Positions 43,009-51,627 of a stretch of 64,000 nucleotides of DNA are shown in pieces. The notes beneath the pieces are model-generated. The model did no database searches. It saw nothing but the letters and a program-made list of their open reading frames with translations, and was not told the origin of the DNA. A program made the translations under genes and the position numbers. The DNA comes from Bacillus sp. FSL H8-0547 (GTDB taxonomy: Bacteria; Bacillota; Bacilli; Bacillales; Bacillaceae): contig JBBODD010000001.1 in the NCBI GenBank assembly GCA_038002745.1, forward strand, positions 620,001-684,000, in the 5' to 3' direction. Each line of letters begins with the position of its first letter. The stretch's first letter is position 1.

Positions 43009-43596
43009 TTATCTTATTCTATCAAACTCTCCTGCTGGGATGTCTGACTTGCGTATAAATAAATCCGGATATTCAAGTACAAAACCCTCAGTGTCTACAT
43101 AAATCAAAGACTCAAAATCCCGGCACTGATAGGCAAATGTTCTCGTACTGTCTATCTGTTCAAGAAACGTGTACGTTTGTGATACTTTAAATAAGCGCAA
43201 TTGGGGAACATCCACATAGACCATTTCAAAATTCCTTTTCTGGCCAGGCTCCCACTCATTCCGGTTAATCGGGAGAGAATTAGTAAAAGGTGTGACGGAA
43301 AGATCTACATCGATTGCACCGTTTAACTCCCCTATTTCCTTTCCATCAGGCCGAAACCAGCGTCCTTCACCGTCTGAAAGGATCTCGAGTTCTCCTGCGC
43401 CGGAAGCCGCTATTTTCACATTCCTTGTCCGCCAATTTGAGTCCAGTTCTACAGCATAATTGACATAAAAAAGGACATTTCCCTCTTCATAAGTAACTTT
43501 TCCATATCCGCGAAAAAGCCCGCCTTCGCGAGCCAAACTGAAATGCTCTGTCCCAGACGAGTCTATCTTGTTCCAACTAACAGCTTGCTGCTGCAT
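43009..43596 (-). CDS. Putative glycolipid-binding domain protein
   Basis: 195 residues, predicted all-beta. 'FSLAREGGLFRGYGKVTYEE', 'DGEGRWFRPDGKEIGELNGA', 'IDVDLSVTPFTNSLPINR' and 'VDTEGFVLEYPDLFIR' match the Pfam putative glycolipid-binding family (DUF1089). Role in bacteria unknown. Confidence 0.78.
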   Translation of the reverse strand: MQQQAVSWNKIDSSGTEHFSLAREGGLFRGYGKVTYEEGNVLFYVNYAVELDSNWRTRNVKIAASGAGELEILSDGEGRWFRPDGKEIGELNGAIDVDLSVTPFTNSLPINRNEWEPGQKRNFEMVYVDVPQLRLFKVSQTYTFLEQIDSTRTFAYQCRDFESLIYVDTEGFVLEYPDLFIRKSDIPAGEFDRIR

Positions 43597-43622
43597 GTTC
43601 TTCCCCCTCTGCAGTTATTCAT

Positions 43623-44072
43623 TTATACATTCTTTTCAAAAAACGTTAAGGAGATCTGTTCATTTACAATGACTTCTTTCACTTTCTGAAATCCATTCTT
43701 TTCGTAAAATCTTACTGCCGGCGTATTTTTTGAACCAGTCGAAACGTTGATTCTTTTAATCCCTTCCTGTCTTTCAGCATAATTCAGCAGGCTCTGGGCA
43801 ATTCCTTTTCGAAAGTAGTCAGGGTCTACAATCAAACGATGGATATCCATTTCTTCATTTTCTATTTTCATAGCTAGTGCCCCGCATAGCTTATTTTCTG
43901 AAAAATAGCCATAGAAGCATTCTCCGCATCGCTGCAGGGTATCAATTGTATCTTTTAATGGAGGTATGTCATAAGAGCCAATTAATTTTGCCTCAACTTT
44001 ATAAGAAGGGATTTGAATCGTTAAAACTTCTTCAGCTGTTTTTTTATCTGTTATATCCATTTTTATAATCAT
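43623..44072 (-). CDS. GNAT-family N-acetyltransferase
   Basis: About 149 residues from the ATG at 44072 (GGGTG 6 bases upstream; a GTG at 44081 is an alternative). Acetyl-CoA motif 'IVDPDYFRKGIAQSLLNYA' (about residue 80) and 'NTPAVRFYEKNGF' near the C-terminus. Acceptor unknown. It stands alone with an ordinary 168-base gap upstream. Confidence 0.83.
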   Translation of the reverse strand: MIIKMDITDKKTAEEVLTIQIPSYKVEAKLIGSYDIPPLKDTIDTLQRCGECFYGYFSENKLCGALAMKIENEEMDIHRLIVDPDYFRKGIAQSLLNYAERQEGIKRINVSTGSKNTPAVRFYEKNGFQKVKEVIVNEQISLTFFEKNV

Positions 44073-44200
44073 GTCTATCACCCATTCAATTAATTAGCTC
44101 GGCTGTTTCCATTTTATCACAATTCCCCATTAGCAAAGGTCATGCTGCCGGATTAAGCGAAATTGTTTGTACCGAACGCTCATGTTATAAAAAAGGACAC

Positions 44201-44232
44201 AAAAAAAGCCTCCCGCACACATGCAGGAAGCT
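44201..44232 (-). terminator. Terminator of fabI
   Basis: Minus strand AGCTTCCTGCAT-GTG-TGCGGGAGGCT then TTTTTTTG; the stem has two mismatches. Confidence 0.7.
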
Positions 44233-44240
44233 CTGATCTT

Positions 44241-45014
44241 TTATCCAAGAATATGATAGCCTGAATCAACATGAAGGTTTTCTCCGGTCATGCCGCGTGC
44301 AAGGTCACTGAACAAAAACAGCGCAGTGTCGCCGACTTCTTCAGGAGTCGTTGTGCGGCGGAGCGGGGCACGCTCTTCAATGTCCTTAAGGATTGAGTTG
44401 AAGTCGCTGATGCCTTTTGCTGAAAGAGTGCGGATTGGTCCCGCTGAAATGGAATTCACGCGGATGCCGTCTTTTCCAAGGTCGCTTGCAAGGTAGCGCA
44501 CGCTTGCATCAAGCGACGCCTTTGCCACACCCATTACATTGTAATTCGGAAGAACTCTTTCTCCTCCAAGATACGTAAGTGTGACGATGCTGCCGCCTTC
44601 TGTCATCAGGCCTCTTGCCGCTTTTGCAACAGCCGTGAGGGAATAGGAGCTGATGTTGTGGGCAAGCAGAAATCCGTCACGAGTCGTATTCATGTATTCT
44701 CCGCTTAATTCTTCTTTATGGGCAAACGCGATACAGTGCGCAATGCCATGAATAACGCCGACTTCATTTTTAATCGCTTCAAAACATGTTTCAATCTCCG
44801 CATCGTCTGTCACATCGCACGGCAGAACGATCGAATCGCTGCGGTCAAGCGTCTCAACGAGATCACGAACTGATTTTTCAAGACGTTCCCCTGCATATGT
44901 AAAAATAAGACGCGCTCCCGCTTCGTGAAGAGAACGTGCAATTCCCCAGGCAATGCTTCGTTTATTTGCGACGCCCATTACGACAACATTGCGTCCAGCT
45001 AATGATAAGTTCAT
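44241..45014 (-). CDS. fabI: Enoyl-[acyl-carrier-protein] reductase FabI
   Basis: 257 residues (B. subtilis 258). NADH-binding 'GVANKRSIAWGIARSL', catalytic YX6K in 'YNVMGVAKASLDASVRYLAS', and 'GPIRTLSAKGI'. It performs the last reduction in fatty-acid elongation and is the triclosan target. It has its own promoter with a FapR-type box and lies downstream of the thiamine genes as in B. subtilis. Confidence 0.95.
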   Translation of the reverse strand: MNLSLAGRNVVVMGVANKRSIAWGIARSLHEAGARLIFTYAGERLEKSVRDLVETLDRSDSIVLPCDVTDDAEIETCFEAIKNEVGVIHGIAHCIAFAHKEELSGEYMNTTRDGFLLAHNISSYSLTAVAKAARGLMTEGGSIVTLTYLGGERVLPNYNVMGVAKASLDASVRYLASDLGKDGIRVNSISAGPIRTLSAKGISDFNSILKDIEERAPLRRTTTPEEVGDTALFLFSDLARGMTGENLHVDSGYHILG

Positions 45015-45042
45015 TTGGAATCCTCCCGATTAATACATGTTA

Positions 45043-45087
45043 TTAGTACCTGGTTATAATTATAGCATGTAATTGAAGCGGGAACAA
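45043..45087 (-). promoter_or_regulatory. fabI promoter with FapR-type box
   Basis: Minus strand -35 TTGTTC (45087-45082), 17 bases, -10 TATAAT (45064-45059). The palindrome TTAGTACCTGGTTATAA (45043-45059) overlaps the start and resembles FapR operators, which are relieved by malonyl-CoA. Confidence 0.65.
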
Positions 45088-45101
45088 TCTCGCGTTGCTT
45101 T

Positions 45102-46118
45102 CTAACCCAAATACTTCTGATAAATCTTCCTTGCTTCAGCCGGGTCTTTTGTGCCGTGAATAAGCGCCCGGCCGTCACGAAAAACAACCACCCGGTTTTC
45201 ACCTGCCTGAAAAGAGAGCAGATACGGATTGGCCGTTATCTTTTGGGCCGCACGTTCCAGCTGTTTGGCGAGACTTTGAAAATCAAGGCTTCGGGCTTCT
45301 GCGGGCCTGATCTGAACTGTATCCCTTCCGCATAGAACGGATGCTTTTGCGCTCTTGTCCCAGGTCAGATATGGATAGAGAGGATCTTCTCCGCACGAAG
45401 GACACGATGGACTTTTCACTTTGGCAACGCTGATTTTGCTGAATTGATTACGCCAGACATCAAAGGAAAGAAGCTCTCTTCTCATCGCTGATTTTTCTCC
45501 TGTCAGCCACTTCAACACCTCTGCCGTCTGGTAAGAAGCCGTAATTTGAACGGCAGGACTGATAATTCCCGCCGTATCGCACGTCTGGCCTTCCATCGGA
45601 ATCTGCTTAATCAGACAGCTCAGGCAGGGACCCTCCCCCGGTATAACTGTATAGGTCAGCCCGTAGCTTCCGACACATGCCCCGTAAACCCAGGGAATTC
45701 CCTGCTTCAAAGCAGCATCGTTGATCAGCATGCGGGTTTCAAAATTATCCGTCGCATCCAAAATCATATCCGCATCATGGCAGTAATCAAAGATGGAATC
45801 CGCCGTCACATCATCAATAACGCCCCTGATTTTCACCTCACTGTTGATGGAGGCAAGTCTCCGTTCAGCAGCTGCTGATTTCGGCATCCGTTCTTTTGCA
45901 TCCTGCTCTGTATAGAGCTGCTGGCGCTGAAGGTTGCTCCACTCGACGTAGTCACGGTCAACGATTGTGATTCGGCCAACGCCTCCCCTGACAAGCATTT
46001 CAGAGCTGGCTGTGCCGAGTGCACCGGCTCCAATGACGAGCACATGACTGTTTATGATTTCTTTCTGGCCTTTTTCCCCAATAGGGGCGAATAGTTGCTG
46101 TCTTGAGTACCGTTCCAT
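45102..46118 (-). CDS. thiF: Thiazole biosynthesis adenylyltransferase ThiF
   Basis: 338 residues, E1-like. ATP-binding 'VIGAGALGTASSEM' and 'VDRDYVEWSNLQRQQLY', zinc Cys pairs 'CLSC' and 'CPSCGED'. It adenylates the C-terminal Gly of ThiS. It starts right after thiG and is last in the operon; thiD, which follows in B. subtilis, is missing here. Confidence 0.92.
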   Translation of the reverse strand: MERYSRQQLFAPIGEKGQKEIINSHVLVIGAGALGTASSEMLVRGGVGRITIVDRDYVEWSNLQRQQLYTEQDAKERMPKSAAAERRLASINSEVKIRGVIDDVTADSIFDYCHDADMILDATDNFETRMLINDAALKQGIPWVYGACVGSYGLTYTVIPGEGPCLSCLIKQIPMEGQTCDTAGIISPAVQITASYQTAEVLKWLTGEKSAMRRELLSFDVWRNQFSKISVAKVKSPSCPSCGEDPLYPYLTWDKSAKASVLCGRDTVQIRPAEARSLDFQSLAKQLERAAQKITANPYLLSFQAGENRVVVFRDGRALIHGTKDPAEARKIYQKYLG

Positions 46119-46886
46119 TTACGTTGTGATCATTCCTTCTTCAGGACTGCTTGCAACAGCATAGGATTTAACAGGGATACGGCCTGCTTCATAACTCAGC
46201 CGTCCCGCTTCGACCGCAAACTTCATGGCTTTGGCCATTTTCACGGGATCTGCTGCTCCGGAGACAGCCGTGTTCAGCAGCACGCCGTCAGCACCAAGTT
46301 CCATCGCTTTCGCTGCATCAGCGGCAGATCCGATTCCTGCATCCACAATAACCGGCAAGTCAGTCTGTTCGATAATAAATGTGAGATTGAGTGGATTGAT
46401 GATTCCCTGCCCTGATCCAATTGGGGATGCCCCGGGCATGATGGCGTGGACGCCTGTCTCTTCAAGTCTTCTGGCAAGTACAACGTCATCAGAAGTATAA
46501 GGAAGAACGATAAATCCTTCTTTTACGAGTTCTTCGCTTGCTTTAAGCGTTTCCACCGGATCCGGCAGGAGTGTTTTCTGACACCCAATCACTTCTACTT
46601 TTATCATATCACACAGACCTGAAGCTTTAGCGAGCTTTGCAATCCGGACGGCTTCCCCGGCCGTTTTGGCGCCTGCCGTATTGGGAAGCAGTGTATATGC
46701 GGTCAAATCAAGCTTCTCAAGCAAGTCTGGCTGAGACGGCTCGAATACATTCATCCTGCGGACAGCAAACGTCAGGATCTCCGCTTCTGACACTTCTGCC
46801 GCTTTCTTTTGAATGTCAAAAGACGGATATTTCCCTGTTCCAAGCAAGAGCCGTGATTTAAACGCTTTCCCTGCAATTTTTAACAT
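46119..46886 (-). CDS. thiG: Thiazole synthase ThiG
   Basis: 255 residues, TIM barrel. Schiff-base Lys in '[10 protein letters not shown]' (about residue 96), phosphate loop '[20 protein letters not shown]' and '[16 protein letters not shown]'. It forms the thiazole ring from deoxyxylulose phosphate, ThiS-thiocarboxylate and dehydroglycine. Confidence 0.95.
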   Translation of the reverse strand: MLKIAGKAFKSRLLLGTGKYPSFDIQKKAAEVSEAEILTFAVRRMNVFEPSQPDLLEKLDLTAYTLLPNTAGAKTAGEAVRIAKLAKASGLCDMIKVEVIGCQKTLLPDPVETLKASEELVKEGFIVLPYTSDDVVLARRLEETGVHAIMPGASPIGSGQGIINPLNLTFIIEQTDLPVIVDAGIGSAADAAKAMELGADGVLLNTAVSGAADPVKMAKAMKFAVEAGRLSYEAGRIPVKSYAVASSPEEGMITT

Positions 46887-46889
46887 GTG

Positions 46890-47093
46890 TCATCCTCCTC
46901 CTACAAAATGAACCATTTCAAGAACATCACCGTCACTTAAAATTGCGCGATGATAGCATTCCTTATCAAGGATTGTTTCATTATGTTCAATCATGACCGT
47001 TTTATGGCTCAGCTGATAAAATGCCAGAAGATCTTCAACTGTCTTTATGTGCGAATCCAGTTCAGCTGTGCTGCCGTTCAATTTGATTTTCAT
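46890..47093 (-). CDS. thiS: Sulfur carrier protein ThiS
   Basis: 67 residues, ubiquitin-like ('MKIKLNGSTAELDSHIKTVE'), ending in 'VHFVGGG'; the terminal Gly-Gly is the site of thiocarboxylation. Its start overlaps the thiO stop (ATGA). Confidence 0.92.
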   Translation of the reverse strand: MKIKLNGSTAELDSHIKTVEDLLAFYQLSHKTVMIEHNETILDKECYHRAILSDGDVLEMVHFVGGG

Positions 47094-48205
47094 GATTTCA
47101 CCTCTGTCCGCCGGTTTAATCCAAACTCTCTTTCATACTCTTCCTTGACCGGGCGATTCAAAAACAAATCCCTTACCATTTCGCCTGTTTTCGGAGCCAG
47201 CAGAATGCCGTTCCGGTAATGTCCTGTTGCCGCATAAAGATTTTTCATTCCTTCATGCTTAAAAATATAAGGTTTTTCATCCTGTATTCCCGGTCTCAGT
47301 CCTGCCCATGCTTTTTGGAAAACACCCTTTTTTATGCACGGCATAATGGAAACAGCTTTCTCCATTAAGGAAGCCATCCCCTGAATTGTAGGCTCTGCCT
47401 TCCAATTCCCCTCATCCATCGTCGCGCCGATGATGATGCTCCCGTCAGATTTTGGGACAAGATAGCAGCTGTCATGAAAGACCGTTGACGCTAAACGGAA
47501 CCCATCCGGCATGATGGAAAGACATTCGCCTTTAACAGGATGAACAGGAGCTGAGATGCCTAATTCCTTAAACAGCTGGCCGCTCCATGTCCCGCCCGTA
47601 ATCACAAGTACTTCACAATAATGAATCTCTCCTGCAGCTGAAACTTCATAGTGAGAAGGCTCTGCCCGCTGTATACGTCCCGCTGCAGCTCCTTCAAGGA
47701 TGGTTCCTCCGTTTATTTGTACCGCCCTTGCCAGAGACCGGCAAAGAGCGGAAGGGGAGACCTGGCCGTCTTTTGCAATGAACAGGCCGCCTTGAAGATC
47801 CTCTGTCAGGTTGCTTTCTTTCTTTAGGACAGAATCCCTTGAGAGCCACTCAACATCCGGTTCTTTCCCTGCTCTATCCCTAAGGGAAGCAGCTTCCTCA
47901 GCCGTCATGGCAAGTTTCAGCATCCCATTGTAAACAAGCTGAATATCTATGCCTGTTTCCTCAAGTAATTCGGCTGCAAGCCTAGGATAAAGAGCCGCGC
48001 TCTCTTCGGCAAAACGGAAAAAGACATCTGCCCTTTCCGTTTCTGTATGAGCCCCAAGCATGCCTGCTGCAGCGGATGATGCCCCGCAGCCGATCTTCCC
48101 TTTTTCAAATACAGCTACTTTCATACCTGCCTTTGACAGAAAATAGGCAGACATCAGGCCGATGACTCCTCCCCCGACAATTCCAGCATCATAAAATGTC
48201 CTCAA
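47090..48205 (-). CDS. thiO: Glycine oxidase ThiO
   Basis: 371 residues starting with TTG at 48205, supported by AAAGGAGG 8 bases upstream, inside the tenI 3' end. FAD-binding 'GIVGGGVIGLMSAY' at the N-terminus, 'AAGMLGAH' and the C-terminal 'YAATGHYRNGILLAP'. It oxidises glycine to the imine for thiazole synthesis. Confidence 0.93.
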   Translation of the reverse strand: MRTFYDAGIVGGGVIGLMSAYFLSKAGMKVAVFEKGKIGCGASSAAAGMLGAHTETERADVFFRFAEESAALYPRLAAELLEETGIDIQLVYNGMLKLAMTAEEAASLRDRAGKEPDVEWLSRDSVLKKESNLTEDLQGGLFIAKDGQVSPSALCRSLARAVQINGGTILEGAAAGRIQRAEPSHYEVSAAGEIHYCEVLVITGGTWSGQLFKELGISAPVHPVKGECLSIMPDGFRLASTVFHDSCYLVPKSDGSIIIGATMDEGNWKAEPTIQGMASLMEKAVSIMPCIKKGVFQKAWAGLRPGIQDEKPYIFKHEGMKNLYAATGHYRNGILLAPKTGEMVRDLFLNRPVKEEYEREFGLNRRTEVKS

Positions 48206-48809
48206 CCGCCGTTCCTCCTTTCAGCTTTCGTGCAAGCTCTTTTGCCGCCTCCACGGGTTTGTCTGCTGAAAACACATAAGACATGGCTGCTGCTCCTGCG
48301 ATTCTCAGCTTTTTCAGTTCCGGCAGCACACCAGGAGTGATTCCTCCAATTGCATAGACAGGGATGGATACAGATTCGCAGACTGTTTGAAGAAAAGAAA
48401 TTCCTCTTGGCTCAAGACCGTTTTTTGAATTTGTCTGAAAAATATGTCCGGCAATCAACCAGTCTGCTCCTTCTTTCTCCCTCTCGATTGCCTCTTTTGC
48501 TGAATGAACTGAACATCCCGCCCCGAGGTAAGGGTAGTGCTCTTTAACAAACTTCACAGGCAGCCCATGTGACGGAAGCTGGACTTTTGCCAGTCCCGAC
48601 CTCACCGCTGCATCCACCCTGCCGTTCATGATCAGTTTTGATTTTGGAACCCCGCTGCGCGCAAGAAGCTCAACCAGCTCCACCAGGTCTTCTGCTGACT
48701 TGTCTTTCTCTCTTATGTGGATGGCATCCGCAAATTTATGTACGTCTGTGATGATGGAAACCAATATTTCTGAAGAATGCCTTCCATCCGTTACAAAATG
48801 AAGCTTCAC
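48189..48809 (-). CDS. tenI: Thiazole tautomerase TenI
   Basis: 206 residues from the GTG at 48809, which overlaps the tenA stop (GTGA) and needs coupled translation; this start matches the N-terminus of known TenI ('LHFVTD'). ThiE-like barrel with 'HIREKDKSAEDLVELVELLA' and 'LIAGHIFQTNSKNGLEPRG'. It aromatises the ThiG product and is not ThiE. Confidence 0.9.
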   Translation of the reverse strand: MKLHFVTDGRHSSEILVSIITDVHKFADAIHIREKDKSAEDLVELVELLARSGVPKSKLIMNGRVDAAVRSGLAKVQLPSHGLPVKFVKEHYPYLGAGCSVHSAKEAIEREKEGADWLIAGHIFQTNSKNGLEPRGISFLQTVCESVSIPVYAIGGITPGVLPELKKLRIAGAAAMSYVFSADKPVEAAKELARKLKGGTAVEDIL

Positions 48810-49492
48810 TTTTGAAGCTGCAGCGAGTCTGCACGGCCCCACGCTTCGAGGTTTTCAGCCATATCCCAGAAGCGGTATTCATACATGGAGCTGATCAGGA
48901 AGTGTTCTTTCATCATCATGCGCTCATGCGCGCTTGCTTTTTCGGCCAGTTCATCAAAACGGTTCACCTGTTCAAGGACAAGCTCTTTAAACCAGTCGCC
49001 ATGATAGGTCTCAATCCATTTTTCATAGACGGCATCATCAGGCTCACAATCCTTCAGACGCTCTCCCACTTCGTAATAAAGCCAGTAGCATGGCAGCAGC
49101 GCAGCTATGATTTCACCGAGATTTCCGGTCGCGACTGCGCGGTACATATGAGACGTATAAGCATATGCTGTCGGCGCAGGCTTAAATTCCGCGCGTTCTT
49201 TTTCCGTAATTCCGAGCATTTTTGAAAACTGCTGATGAAGGGAAAGCTCTGCTTCATAAGTTCCCTGAGAATGAACGGACATTCTGAACGTCGTATGCAG
49301 ATCCGGGGCCATTGCACCGGCAAACGCCTGCACTTTGGCAAAGTGGGTCAAGTAATACGAATCCTGCATCACATAAAATTTGAACTTTTCTTTCGACAGC
49401 GTCCCGTCACCGATTCCTTTTACGAAAGGATGGTGAAAGCTCCCTTCCCACCACTCGTTTGCGTACTCCCTGCATTCTTTTGAAAATAGCAT
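48806..49492 (-). CDS. tenA: Thiaminase II / aminopyrimidine aminohydrolase TenA
   Basis: 228 residues. 'CREYANEWWEGSFHHPFVKG', 'YYLTHFAKV' and active-site Cys in 'LLPCYWLYYEVGERL'. It salvages pyrimidine from degraded thiamine. First gene after the TPP riboswitch (GGAGACGTC-ATG). Confidence 0.94.
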   Translation of the reverse strand: MLFSKECREYANEWWEGSFHHPFVKGIGDGTLSKEKFKFYVMQDSYYLTHFAKVQAFAGAMAPDLHTTFRMSVHSQGTYEAELSLHQQFSKMLGITEKERAEFKPAPTAYAYTSHMYRAVATGNLGEIIAALLPCYWLYYEVGERLKDCEPDDAVYEKWIETYHGDWFKELVLEQVNRFDELAEKASAHERMMMKEHFLISSMYEYRFWDMAENLEAWGRADSLQLQK

Positions 49493-49522
49493 GACGTCTC
49501 CTCCATTTCTTTTTTAAACAGC

Positions 49523-49660
49523 AAAAAACCACTTTTCGCATAGAAAAGTGGTGTATGAAATAGACCCTTACACCACTTCCCTACGCTGGTGTTAACCAGA
49601 TCAGGTTCTGAGGGTCTCGGTGGCAAACTCCGATCTCAGCCCTTCTGAAGGGCTCCCCTA
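49523..49660 (-). promoter_or_regulatory. TPP (THI-box) riboswitch with terminator
   Basis: The minus strand reads CTAGGGGAGCCC, GGGCTGAGAT, ACCCTCAGAACCTGATCTGG, TTAACACCAGCGTAGGGAAG: the TPP aptamer (49577-49660). Then comes the terminator CCACTTTTC-TATGC-GAAAAGTGG plus T6 (49523-49551), and an alternative stem AAGTGGTGTA / TACACCACTT overlapping it. Confidence 0.95.
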
Positions 49661-49751
49661 GCGGTTTATCGTATAAAATTTTCTGAATGTTTTACATGCC
49701 CATCATACCACGATAAAAATATCTTTCAAGGCTTTTTCAGGAAATTTCTGC

Positions 49752-51605
49752 TTAATTTTTGTGAAACTCGAGCTCCTGCCTCAGTTCATCGATATACTCG
49801 GATGATCCCGTCAAAATCAGAAGATCTCCCCGTTTCAGCTCCGTATCGCCGTGAGGAACAATGGACTCATTCTCCCGGAAAATCCGGACAAAAATGACGT
49901 CTCCCGTGAACGGGAAGCTCCTGAGGACCATGCCGTCGTAACGTCTGTTGTTCATTTTGATCTGATAAAGGGCAGATTCGCTGTGCGTCAGGATTTTCAT
50001 GATGCCCGGCGCTTCGATCAGGGCTCTGAGCAGCGTTTTGGTCGAGAGCAGAACAGAGAACACATCAATGTTCTTTGCTTTCAGCTGCTCATCAAGCAGG
50101 GGCGAAGCAATACTTGCAATGACCCTGTCGACTTCAAGCTCTTTTGCCATCAGGGCTATTTCCGCATTCGCATCCTCATCGCCTGTTGCTGCAATCAGAA
50201 TATCCGATTCAAATACCCCTTTTTCCTGAAGCGTCTCAATCGAATAATCTTCAACCTCTTCGATTTGAAAAAGAGATTCGGCAATCTGCTGTTCGTTTTT
50301 ATCAACATGCGTATGATAGATGATTGTTTCATACAGATTCGGATTCAGTTCTCTTGTAACAGGCAGCGTCATTTGGTTGGCCCCTATGAACGCAACCTTC
50401 AGTCTTTTCTTGGAACCGAGCTTTTCAGGGAAAAGCTTTTTAAATCCAATCGGCGTAAAGATGCTTGTCAGAACGGCCGTCAGAATGAGCGCCCCGGACA
50501 TCTGCGAGTCAATGACATTCACCCGTTCTCCAATCGTCGCTGCGGCGATAACAAGCGACAATGTGGATGTAAGCAAAAATCCAGCAGCAAGCGTCGTTTT
50601 CGTATCGTACCATCTTTTTAAAAGATAAATCGGAACAACTTTTGATATCAGCAGTGCGATAAACAACAGCGGAATCAGCATAAGAATTTTAGGTTCTTTA
50701 AACAGCGACCAAATATCAAGGTCCACTCCAACCATGACAAAGAATATCGGAATCAGAAAGCCGTACCCGAACGAATCCATTTTCTGAACCATTTCCTTGT
50801 TCGGGGAAAGAAGAGATACGAGCACGCCTGCTAAAAAGGCGCCGAGAATGTTTTCTGCACCGATCGTTTCTGAAAGCGCAACAAGCACAATAATCAGCGT
50901 AAAAACAGCTCTTGTCCCAATTTGAATCGTGCCTTTAGAAAGCGTCTCGATAAACGATCTGCTCTGAAAGGTTTTGCCGATAAAATAAAGGGCAACACCA
51001 GCTCCGAACAAAATGAGCATCAGCCACATATTCGTATTTTCCCCGCCATAAATAGACGCAAATACAGCAAGCAGAATCATCGTCACCAAATCGGCAATGA
51101 CGGCGACAAGAAGAATAATCTGTCCGATGTTCGACTTCATGATACCTGCATCCTTAAGCGTCGGCACGACCACCCCGAGTGAGATGGTCGAGATGATCAG
51201 CGTCATCAGGAACGCATTTTCAATAAATCCGATCAGAACAAACAGATAAGAGAGCAGCAGGGAAAGAATAAAAATGCCGACAAAAACAAGAAAAGAGACA
51301 AGGAACGTATTCGGCGCCTCTTTTCCGGATGGCAGCACCTCTTTTTTCCTGCCCCCGATAAATGCTGTGAAATCAATTTCAAGACCGCTCAGAAACATGA
51401 GAAAAATAAATCCGAGCATAGACAGCGTTTCGAGCCACATATCTTGCTGAACAAGGTCAAACCCGCTTTTGCCGATCACAATACCCATAATTATTTCTGC
51501 TACGACGACCGGCATCACTTTTATTTTGAAGCGGTGCAGTATGAGCGGAGTGATAAAAGCTGCGAGCAGGACAATAACAAGTGATGAAAAAGAAGCTCCG
51601 TGCAA
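49752..51605 (-). CDS. yjbQ: CPA2 cation:proton antiporter with RCK domains (YjbQ)
   Basis: 617 residues (B. subtilis YjbQ 614). About 12 helices over residues 1-385 ('ILHRFKIKVMPVVVAEIIMG', 'FLAGVLVSLLSPNKEMVQKM'), then an RCK-N/TrkA-N domain from ~400 ('KVAFIGANQMTLPVTREL', 'SDILIAATGDEDANAEIALM') and RCK-C near 535-617. KefB/KhtU-like K+/Na+:H+ antiporter. Confidence 0.9.
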   Translation of the reverse strand: MHGASFSSLVIVLLAAFITPLILHRFKIKVMPVVVAEIIMGIVIGKSGFDLVQQDMWLETLSMLGFIFLMFLSGLEIDFTAFIGGRKKEVLPSGKEAPNTFLVSFLVFVGIFILSLLLSYLFVLIGFIENAFLMTLIISTISLGVVVPTLKDAGIMKSNIGQIILLVAVIADLVTMILLAVFASIYGGENTNMWLMLILFGAGVALYFIGKTFQSRSFIETLSKGTIQIGTRAVFTLIIVLVALSETIGAENILGAFLAGVLVSLLSPNKEMVQKMDSFGYGFLIPIFFVMVGVDLDIWSLFKEPKILMLIPLLFIALLISKVVPIYLLKRWYDTKTTLAAGFLLTSTLSLVIAAATIGERVNVIDSQMSGALILTAVLTSIFTPIGFKKLFPEKLGSKKRLKVAFIGANQMTLPVTRELNPNLYETIIYHTHVDKNEQQIAESLFQIEEVEDYSIETLQEKGVFESDILIAATGDEDANAEIALMAKELEVDRVIASIASPLLDEQLKAKNIDVFSVLLSTKTLLRALIEAPGIMKILTHSESALYQIKMNNRRYDGMVLRSFPFTGDVIFVRIFRENESIVPHGDTELKRGDLLILTGSSEYIDELRQELEFHKN

Positions 51606-51627
51606 GGTTTTTCCCTCATTTCTGTAG

